Part shown: piece by piece, positions 35,285 through 40,966 of the stretch | Layout of the letters: each line of letters starts with the position of its first letter | How positions within the stretch are numbered: the stretch's first letter is position 1 | Assembly: GCA_023228025.1 (NCBI GenBank) | Contig: JALOCD010000022.1 | Coordinates: 1-44,725 of the forward strand | Direction: 5' to 3' | Source of the DNA: Prolixibacteraceae bacterium | GTDB lineage: Bacteria > Bacteroidota > Bacteroidia > Bacteroidales > Prolixibacteraceae | DNA: 44,725 nt | Program-made: the position numbers and the translations under genes | Notes under the pieces: model-generated | Seen by the model: only the letters and a program-made list of their open reading frames with translations | Told to the model about the DNA's origin: nothing | Databases searched by the model: none

Positions 35285-35863
35285 ATTTCTCCGGCAATGT
35301 TCAATACGCTTCCGGTAGCTGTCATTTCACATCCGGCTAAGGTCAGAGCGCTTCCGGTTTGCGTCAATCGAATTTTCTCCGGAGGAGATCAATATCCATA
35401 GAAACGGTAAATCACGAAGACCAATTTCCCGGTAGGGAATAAATTGGAGGTATTTATGTTCTGACGGACAAACCGGGTTTTAGAGGTTGTTTTTTCTATG
35501 GATATTGATGCCCTCCGGGCAAAAAAGGCATAAGATCAATTTTGAATAGCATCAAAATATGCCCCAGCCGGGGAAATGCAACCGACCCTTGGGCGAGGCG
35601 GTACCTCAGTTGGGCTTGTGGCCACCGTCAATTGCCTTCTGGCGGCGTTCGGTGGGTTTTCTGTAATTGGCAGATGGCTTCTAGCCATGCGCAATGTGCT
35701 TCCGGTTGTTGTCATTTCACATGCGGAAACGTTCAATGCGCTTCCGGTTTCCGTCAATGGATATCGGGTGATTTTTGCAAATTTGTTGGGGGGAACAAAA
35801 GGCCATCGCTTGCAATAGGAGCCGCCCGGCCAGGCGGCTGTACAACCTGCCGGGGGATGGAGG
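35285..35863 (+). repeat. Compound repeat module 2
   Basis: 42-bp units start at 35309 and 35351, then comes a MITE-like copy at 35379-35519 and a head block at about 35554-35698. Further units start at 35699 and 35741, and a tail block at 35758-35860 has TTTTTGCAAATTTGTTGGGG and CCGCCCGGCCAGGCGGC. The tail ends 4-7 bp from the stop codon of the broken HepT gene. Same order and orientation as modules 1 and 3. The gap 35085-35284 contains no gene; a TTCAATTT...GTACTATTTC stretch near 35270 resembles 33600-33625. Confidence 0.88.
35379..35519. mobile_element. MITE-like element, copy 2
   Basis: About 141 bp with the same terminal inverted repeats as copy 1 and over 90% similarity by eye across the interior. 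It is inserted at the same sequence context as copy 1, just after CGTCAATCGAATTTTCT at the end of a 42-bp unit. This suggests it moved together with the module rather than independently. Confidence 0.75.
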
Positions 35864-35866
35864 TGG

Positions 35867-36023
35867 TTATTTCAATAATCCATCAACTTGTCTTTTCAAT
35901 TTAGGAATATCCCTTGAAATGATTCCCCAAACAATTACATCATCAATTTTATCATAACCGTGAATGACCCAGTTCCTTTGATTCCCAAATATCGTGCAAA
36001 TATTTTTTTATCTCACGCCGCAT
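35867..36023 (-). pseudogene. HepT (DUF86) toxin gene with internal deletion
   Basis: The gene begins at ATG 36023, overlapping the end of the MNT gene by 11 bp, and encodes a HepT-like N terminus (MRREIKKYLHDIWES). The frame then shifts directly into a HepT C terminus (RNWVIHGYDKIDDVIVWGII, SRDIPKLKRQVDGLL, stop at 35867). The C-terminal part keeps the RNase signature R-x4-H (RNWVIH), but the central 60-70 residues of a normal ~110-residue HepT are missing and the two parts are in different frames. The antitoxin upstream is intact, so the toxin was lost selectively. Confidence 0.8.
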
Positions 36024-36318
36024 AGAGCAATTGTTTTGTTTCTTCAACACCTTCAATGAAGTAGGGATTGGAAAGGGAATTTTCAGTTATCAAGTCTACT
36101 TTTCTATTAAAGAGTTCTTCGAGCCGATAATGAAGTTCAAAATAATTATCTGTATATGTTTCAATCGGGATTTCTTTGAACGAGATTAAAATATCTATAT
36201 CACTCTCGTCATTAAATTTAGCAGTACAAGCTGAACCAAATATATACATGGATTTTATGTCAAGTTTTAAACATAAATCAGTCAATTCTTTAATTCTATC
36301 TTGTATTATCTTGTTCAT
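36013..36318 (-). CDS. MntA-type nucleotidyltransferase antitoxin (toxin lost)
   Basis: A 101-residue minimal nucleotidyltransferase with FGSACTAKFNDESDIDIL: Gly28-Ser29 and the Asp40/Asp42 pair of the GS-x10-DxD motif. Known MntA proteins AMPylate a tyrosine of the HepT RNase to neutralise it. Here the downstream HepT is truncated by an internal deletion, leaving the antitoxin frame complete. The gene overlaps the HepT start as in working pairs. It may now serve as a solitary antidote against related HepT toxins, or be a relic. The frame itself shows no defect. Confidence 0.87.
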   Translation of the reverse strand: MNKIIQDRIKELTDLCLKLDIKSMYIFGSACTAKFNDESDIDILISFKEIPIETYTDNYFELHYRLEELFNRKVDLITENSLSNPYFIEGVEETKQLLYAA

Positions 36319-36379
36319 CGCCTTTTTTTATCAAAAATAGCAAATTTATAAACAATTCCCATGCGAGACGCTTTTCCAC

Positions 36380-36795
36380 TTGCGTACAACAGGGCGAAGC
36401 GGTTCCTCTATTGAGCTTCCGGCCACCGTCAATTGCCTTCTGGGGGCATTCGGTGCGCTTACGGTAATTGACAGACGGCATCTAACCATGTGCAATTGGC
36501 TTCTGGTTGTCGTCATTTCACATCCGGAAACGTTCAAAGGGCTTCCGGTTGTTGTTATTTCATATGCGTAAACGTTCAATGCGCATCCGGTTATCGTCAT
36601 TTCACATCCGGAAACGTTCAATGAGCTTCCGGTCACTGAAATCGGACATCCTGGCATGTTATGAGCGCTTCCGGTTTTCGTCAATGGTTATCGGGGATTG
36701 ATTTTTGCAAATTTGTTGGGGGGAACAAAAGACCGTCGCTTGAAATAGGAGACGCCCGGCCTGGCGGCTGTACAACATGGCGGGATATGGATTGA
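36380..36795 (+). repeat. Compound repeat module 3
   Basis: A head block (about 36380-36499: GGGCGAAGCGGTTCC, CCGTCAATTGCCTTCTGG) is followed by five units starting every 42 bp at 36500, 36542, 36584, 36626 and 36668. A tail block follows at 36685-36790 (TTTTTGCAAATTTGTTGGGG, CGCCCGGCCTGGCGGC). No MITE copy is present. The tail ends about 25 bp from the VapC stop codon. Base changes are spread through the units, so the array is not freshly expanded. Confidence 0.88.
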
Positions 36796-36819
36796 GAGAC
36801 GGCTGGCAAGCTTATTTTA

Positions 36820-37224
36820 TTACTTTGTCCAATTCGCAATTACAAGTCCTTTGATTCTTATGAAGTGGTCTGTATTATTTGTCACCAGCTGTAGCCCGGA
36901 AGTCATTGCAATGCCTGCAATCAAAGTATCTGTATGCCCAATTTCAAGTCCTTTTTTTCTTAGCTCTGCTTGAATTGTCGCGGCTGATTTTGCCATATGC
37001 ATTGTCAGCGGAATTACTTTGTTTAACCTAACAAAATCTTCAAACCTCGACAGCTGTTTTCTTGCGTCCTTGTATAAAAGTCCGTTGAGAATCTCGTAAT
37101 AGGTAATGATGCTCAAACTTATGAAGCCATATTCCGTCAAGTGTTCGTCAACTTTATCAATAACCTTCGGATTGCCTCTTAAAAATTCCGAAAGAATATC
37201 GGTGTCAAGCATAGATGGCTTCAT
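36820..37224 (-). CDS. vapC: VapC-type PIN-domain RNase toxin
   Basis: A 134-residue PIN-domain ribonuclease with the complete acidic site: Asp7 in MLDTD, Glu44 in YYEI, Asp99 in GHTDTLIA and Asp119 in NNTDHF. VapC toxins cut tRNA or rRNA when freed from VapB. The start overlaps the stop of the antitoxin gene by 4 bp, the usual coupling. This is the only pair in the 33.7-40.2 kb array with a recognisable toxin family that still looks fully functional. The 3' end faces repeat module 3. Confidence 0.9.
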   Translation of the reverse strand: MKPSMLDTDILSEFLRGNPKVIDKVDEHLTEYGFISLSIITYYEILNGLLYKDARKQLSRFEDFVRLNKVIPLTMHMAKSAATIQAELRKKGLEIGHTDTLIAGIAMTSGLQLVTNNTDHFIRIKGLVIANWTK

Positions 37225-37460
37225 AATTCGATATTCCGGTCAAAAAGTTTTGTCCTTGCTTTTTTTGTTTGATTAAGAAAATCAGAATAGTCATCATTGC
37301 TCATATCGCTAAAGGCGCCACCAAAAGAAAGAATTTTCTTCCGTAAATTTTCAGAATGTTTTGTTGAAGGCGTTATCGAATGAATAAACTGGTAAAGTTC
37401 TTCCAATCGGTTAACCGGAACATCTTTCATCTCTTTAAGTATAGTGTTTAATGTCAACAT
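37221..37460 (-). CDS. VapB-like antitoxin
   Basis: A 79-residue protein directly upstream of vapC with a 4-bp overlap. The N-terminal part (KDVPVNRLEELYQFIHSI) is helical and would form the dimer or DNA-binding part. The Lys-rich C terminus with FGGAFSDMSNDDYSDFL resembles the toxin-wrapping tail of Bacteroidota VapC partners. It is named by position and overall form rather than a diagnostic motif. It probably represses its own operon, but no clear operator palindrome was found in 37461-37532. Confidence 0.8.
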   Translation of the reverse strand: MLTLNTILKEMKDVPVNRLEELYQFIHSITPSTKHSENLRKKILSFGGAFSDMSNDDYSDFLNQTKKARTKLFDRNIEL

Positions 37461-37532
37461 TGTCGTCTATATTTTTATCAAAGGTAAACACATTATTTAA
37501 AACAGATCATCAAAAGGGTGAGTGATTCACGA

Positions 37533-37598
37533 TCAACCAAACGATTGCTCAATATCTTTTAGACACGCCAAAATATCATATTGCTTGTCATTTTGCAT
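37533..37598 (-). pseudogene. N-terminal remnant of a second HepT toxin
   Basis: ATG 37598 overlaps the end of the MNT gene by 11 bp, as in the 36023 case. It opens a HepT-like start (MQNDKQYDILACLKDIEQSF), then reaches TGA after 21 codons. The rest of HepT, including R-x4-6-H, is absent downstream. This is a second independent toxin truncation beside an intact antitoxin. Confidence 0.7.
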
Positions 37599-37887
37599 AA
37601 ATCAATGATTTTGAATGATCTATGTTTCTTCTAATGTATGGATTCTTTATCGCTTTGTTTTCAAGTAAATCTATTGGACGTCGAAAAAGGTCTTGCAGTG
37701 CAAATTTTAGGTTAAAATAACTGTCCGCATAATCGAAAGGGTCGTTGGAATCAATATCTACAACCAAATCAATATCGCTTTTCTCATTAAATCTATCTGT
37801 CAATACAGAACCAAAAACATACAATGATTTGACCTTATTCTGAAGGCACAAACTATTTATCTCATTTTTGTATTTATCCAGATACAT
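37588..37887 (-). CDS. MntA-type nucleotidyltransferase antitoxin (toxin truncated)
   Basis: A 99-residue minimal nucleotidyltransferase with FGSVLTDRFNEKSDIDLV: Gly26-Ser27 and Asp38/Asp40. It is related to the 36013 protein (both end in an IxNPYIxx...SKxLIYA-type tail) but too different to be a recent copy. The following HepT is cut to 21 codons. Expected role: AMPylation of HepT-type RNases. No promoter box is evident in the gap to 38016. Confidence 0.85.
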   Translation of the reverse strand: MYLDKYKNEINSLCLQNKVKSLYVFGSVLTDRFNEKSDIDLVVDIDSNDPFDYADSYFNLKFALQDLFRRPIDLLENKAIKNPYIRRNIDHSKSLIYAK

Positions 37888-38016
37888 AATCTAAAATTTT
37901 ACTCAAATTTAATCAATCTCACGAAACTTGCAAAATGGCCACATCGCTTTGGGTGCGACTCCTTTCTAATTTCCTGTCAACGAAGCACGTTTGAGCTGGC
38001 GTTATGTTTTTGTTTG

Positions 38017-38078
38017 TATATTTGCATCGTAGTCCCGGTTGTCACTGACGAAAGTCACACAATCGGGTTTTGTTTTTT
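38017..38078 (+). ncRNA. Candidate mini-transcript: promoter box followed by terminator hairpin
   Basis: TATATTTG at 38017-38024 is a perfect -7 box, with TTG at 37991-37993 at a 23-bp spacing. Only 10 bp downstream, a long hairpin begins (CCCGGTTGT at 38034 with ACAATCGGG ending 38067; inner TGTcACT/AGTcACA) and ends in TTTTGTTTTTT. A transcript would be about 45-50 nt of hairpin. Alternatively this is a bidirectional terminator. The neighbouring stretches 37888-38010 and 38080-38175 hold nothing else clear. Confidence 0.4.
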
Positions 38079-38176
38079 ATGGTCCTTCCTTTTGTTGTGT
38101 AAAGTCGTCCAAGCCTTACTGACCTTCCCTAAAATAGCTTGAGAGGATTGATATTATGAAACTGCTTGTATTTTCT

Positions 38177-38318
38177 CCGGTGGAGATCAATATCCATAGA
38201 AACGCTAAATCTCGAAGACCGATTTCCCGGTAGGGAATAAATTGGAGGTGTTTATGTCCTGACGGACAAACCTCTGGTTTGTGGTTGTTTTTTCTATGGA
38301 TATTGATGCCCTCCGGGC
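38177..38318. mobile_element. MITE-like element, copy 3
   Basis: About 142 bp with the same 23-bp terminal inverted repeats (CCGGTGGAGATCAATATCCA at the left). This copy stands without head or 42-bp units, showing that the element can occur alone. It is 78 bp from the 3' end of the RhuM pseudogene. Confidence 0.75.
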
Positions 38319-38395
38319 AAAAAAGGCATAAGATCAATTTTCAGGCAGCTTCTTATTCACTCGCTGGTACTGGAGATTAGATTCGAAGGTTAGCT

Positions 38396-39223
38396 TCATT
38401 TCTTGTTTATTTTGCTTTTGAGCTCTTTAGTCACCTTGTCAAAGTCGGACTCAAAGTTTTCAATCTGAATTATCCTATATTTTTCGAACTCGCTTTCGGC
38501 CAATGCTTTTGCTACTTCCTGACTGACTTTCCCCTTATGGTTTAAAATTGCTTCTTCGTTAAATTGCAAGAAAGTGTCCAATTTTACTACCCAATCTTTC
38601 ATGTACATGAGGACACCCTTTTTTGCTTGATTTTCGGCGTAGTCGAGGTACATCGAGACGATGCGGTTGAGTCCGTCTAATTCCTCTTTTTTCAGATAGT
38701 TTTTTGCCACAACAACATCTCTTCGTCTGATTTTTCCTTGTGGGGAGTTTTTCCAGTATGTCGCGGATACGCTCTAATTGTTCATCAAAATAATCTTTTC
38801 CAAAAATGCCATGCGGGTTTTTCAGCCGCTCATCGTCCATCGCAAAACCTTTAATCAGATATTCTTTTAGCACCTGACTTGCCCATATCCTGAATTGAGT
38901 GGCTGCTTGCTACTCACTCTGTAACCAACCGATAATATGGCATCAAGATTATAAAATTGTGTTTTATATGTTTTCCCGTCGGCAGCAGTATGTGCAAAAA
39001 TTGCACATACTGAATCTTTCGTCAGTTCGTTTTCCTCAAATATATTTTTCAGGTGCTTGGTTATAACAGTTCTGTCCACCCCAAACAGATCGGCAATTTT
39101 TTGCTGGGTAAGCCAAACGGTTTCATCCTGCACATAAATTTCGATGTGCACTTTGCCGTTAGGCGTATTGTACATAATCCAGTCTGTTGCACCTTCACGC
39201 TTTTCGATATCACCCTCTTTCAT
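38396..39223 (-). pseudogene. Decayed RhuM-family gene
   Basis: Three frames together recall RhuM-family proteins, of unknown function, often found on mobile DNA. The N-terminal part (39223 to about 38890) has WLTQQKIADLFGVDRTVITK and YNLDAILSVGYRVSSK. A frame change near 38880 leads to LKEYLIKGFAMDDERLKNP and FGKDYFDEQLERIRDI. After a deletion of roughly 100 codons, a third frame gives AKNYLKKEELDGLNRIVSMY, LDYAENQAKKGVLMYMKDWV and the terminal FESDFDKVTKELKSK. ATG 39223 (MKEGDIEKREG) is the likely start, although 39262 is also in frame. The damage is at least one frameshift plus one large internal deletion. Confidence 0.82.
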
Positions 39224-39299
39224 CGTGCTTGTATTAGATGGTTTTAGATTCAATACCGGCATCTTTCATAAGTAAATATCATTTGTAAATAATTGAATT

Positions 39300-39422
39300 T
39301 CAGAACGTAAGTATGGAATTCGCAGGTGGAATTACATCGCCTTTCGTGGACTTAGCCCATGCTAGTTTCATTTGCAAAGCGGTGTTGGTTCTCAACTGGT
39401 TCCTCCAGCGATCGAAAGCCAT
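39300..39422 (-). CDS. 40-codon frame coupled to the orphan HTH gene
   Basis: ATG 39422 shares its A with the TAA of the upstream HTH gene (TAATG), a coupling typical of TA operons. The product is MAFDRWRNQLRTNTALQMKL followed by AWAKSTKGDVIPPANSILTF. It has no recognised domain. It could be a small partner, the stump of a lost toxin, or chance reading through repeat DNA; the polypeptide looks protein-like but evidence is thin. Confidence 0.3.
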   Translation of the reverse strand: MAFDRWRNQLRTNTALQMKLAWAKSTKGDVIPPANSILTF

Positions 39423-39733
39423 TATTGAATAGTTAATGTGATTTTTCGTCCAAGTCCGAGTTCCAGAAGTTTGTAAAGCGTTGAAAGTTGAATATCACTA
39501 TGTCCATTTTCAATTCTTGAAATGAAACTTTTTTTTGTCCCGGTTTTTTGAGCCAATTGTTCTTGAGTCATTGAGCAAAGGCGCCTTTCTTCCTTAATTA
39601 CTTCACCAATTGCAAATGCCTCTGCCTTTATCTCAAACTCTGTTCTCTTTATTGTCCCGATTTTACCATAGCGGGTATCGAGATGTTCATCGAAGGTCGT
39701 GATGTTTTTGTTAGGCTTATTTTCTGTTTTCAT
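39422..39733 (-). CDS. HigA-type HTH antitoxin (orphan)
   Basis: A 103-residue protein with an extended N terminus (FDEHLDTRYGKIGTIKRTEF) followed by an XRE/Cro helix-turn-helix (MTQEQLAQKTGTKKSFISRI, ENGHSDIQLSTL). This layout is that of HigA antitoxins paired with Gp49/HigB-type RNases. No intact toxin gene is adjacent: the next gene upstream is a second HigA-like gene, and downstream is only a 40-codon frame. It probably binds DNA and may cross-regulate the neighbouring paralogue. Confidence 0.83.
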   Translation of the reverse strand: MKTENKPNKNITTFDEHLDTRYGKIGTIKRTEFEIKAEAFAIGEVIKEERRLCSMTQEQLAQKTGTKKSFISRIENGHSDIQLSTLYKLLELGLGRKITLTIQ

Positions 39734-39757
39734 CTTTTCTCGCTGTCTTAGAGGTTA

Positions 39758-40063
39758 TTAGAGCTTGATTGAAAACTCCAGATGTCCACCCAGGCCAAGT
39801 TCAACTATTTTTTGTAGCGTCGAAATACGAACTTCTTTGATGTTGTTCTCAATTTTCGAAATATAACCTTTGTTCGTTCCACATTTGTCGGCAAGTTCTT
39901 CTTGAGTCAGGCCTTTTTCAAGTCTGGCTTGTTGCAGAAGAAAGCCAAGCTTGAATGCTTCGTATCCTTTCTCTAACTTGTCTCGTTCAATAGTCCCTTT
40001 CTTCCCGTATTGTTCGTCAACAAATTGGTCGAGAGATTTTAAATTGCTGTTCTGTTTGCTCAT
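39758..40063 (-). CDS. higA: HigA-type HTH antitoxin (toxin truncated)
   Basis: A 101-residue HigA-like protein with N-terminal LDQFVDEQYGKKGTIERDKL and XRE helix-turn-helix (LTQEELADKCGTNKGYISKI, ENNIKEVRISTL). It follows a remnant of the HigB/Gp49-type toxin reading frame, so the original order was toxin-antitoxin. It is about 35-40% similar by eye to the 39422 protein and 24 bp upstream of it, so the two may be one operon of paralogues. Likely autorepressor; no clear operator was found in the gap above. Confidence 0.84.
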   Translation of the reverse strand: MSKQNSNLKSLDQFVDEQYGKKGTIERDKLEKGYEAFKLGFLLQQARLEKGLTQEELADKCGTNKGYISKIENNIKEVRISTLQKIVELGLGGHLEFSIKL

Positions 40064-40157
40064 TATTTTTGTCCTTTACTTTCTGCTTTTGCTGGTTGTA
40101 AAAGCCAGTAAAATAGTCTTTATACAAAAACACTGATCTTATCTTCTCAATGCTCAT
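40017..40157 (-). pseudogene. N-terminal stump of a HigB/Gp49-type toxin fused onto the higA start
   Basis: ATG 40157 begins MSIEKIRSVFLYKDYFTGFY, then NQQKQKVKDK, a good match to the first 30 residues of Gp49/HigB-type RNases (which continue into a WTL...I core). Instead of continuing, the frame runs straight into the higA coding region in another frame and stops at 40017. About 70 C-terminal codons, including the catalytic part, are gone. The deletion is precise enough to leave the higA start and its leader intact. Confidence 0.7.
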
Positions 40158-40513
40158 GGGATGCAAAGATAGTTAAAGTTGTCCGAATGTACAACTTCGT
40201 TGTTTGTCATAAATCCTAATATCCTATTCTTTTTCTGTTTGCCTGGGTTCGTTGTTGCTTCCGGTAATATGATTTGATTCTCAACCTTTGTCATATCATT
40301 GGCCTGTAATTGTGGAGGTTATTAAATAGGGTATCGCAAAATGAGATACCCAATTTAATTGCCATTAAGAAAAACTTGAAGAATATTCCATCTATATAAG
40401 ATACAGAATATTATACACATAACCAAATTGAAGATATTATTTGTGCAAATCCGCGTCAACGGGGGTGGTTATGGGATTATCACATTTCCAAATTTCTCTG
40501 CTGTTCCGTCCGC

Positions 40514-40650
40514 CCTTCGACTTCGCTCAGGGACCGAAATTCTGCCTTTCCTTGCTTTTCGCGTGCTACCGCGGACGGTGCTCCGGCTCAATTCCCTTAC
40601 CCAGGGTTCCGCTTCGCTCTACCCTGGGCTACCAATATGCCGCCGCGATG
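40514..40650. repeat. GC-rich intergenic repeat mosaic
   Basis: CCCTTCGACTTCGCTCAGGG, CCGCGGACGG and ACCCAGGG...CCCTGGGCTACC resemble pieces of the repeats at 4290-4491 and 6418-6620. The frames open here look like translated repeat. The flanking stretches 40158-40513 and 40843-40966 contain no recognisable gene; the latter has a run of CACATC words. Confidence 0.55.
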
Positions 40651-40713
40651 CGGCTGGATTCATTCGAGGGCGACATAGTGGTTGAAAACCAAAGTGATAC
40701 CGTTTCCTATTCC

Positions 40714-40842
40714 ATTGCCGTCTGCTTTAGCTGACGGGCAAAAGGATCATGTTTTAAAAGGGCTTTAGCCAAACCTGCTAATATTTGGCTAAAGCCCTTT
40801 CTTATTCGGACTCAGTTCCCGTCAGCTAAAGCAGACGGCAAT
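40714..40842. repeat. Nested foldback element
   Basis: Outer arms of 25 bp, ATTGCCGTCTGCTTTAGCTG... at 40714-40738 and the exact reverse complement at 40818-40842. Inner arms of 17 bp, AAAGGGCTTTAGCCAAA at 40757-40773 and its exact reverse complement at 40784-40800. The result is two stacked perfect hairpins in 129 bp. The inner hairpin ends in CCCTTTCTTATT, so it could work as a terminator. Confidence 0.85.
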
Positions 40843-40966
40843 GAAAAGAAAACTTTGGTAAGCACATGAACAAGCTCGCTTAGAGACCACCCCGCTCCGG
40901 GACCGTTCAATCACCACATCCTCACATCACCACATCATCACATCCTCACATCAGCTAATCATCACA

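Noticed and set aside
34199..36690. CRISPR array
   Set aside because: The 42-bp units are contiguous with no unique spacers, and changes are scattered through each unit; no cas genes are nearby.
33707..38030. Classical integron attC sites
   Set aside because: GTTGGGC-like R' matches and a GGCGTTATG near 37998 exist, but no paired RYYYAAC/L''/L' arrangement and no integrase are visible. Kept only as a cassette-like hypothesis.
40428..40734. Two overlapping plus-strand frames
   Set aside because: They are translations of a GC-rich intergenic repeat mosaic also seen near 4290 and 6418.
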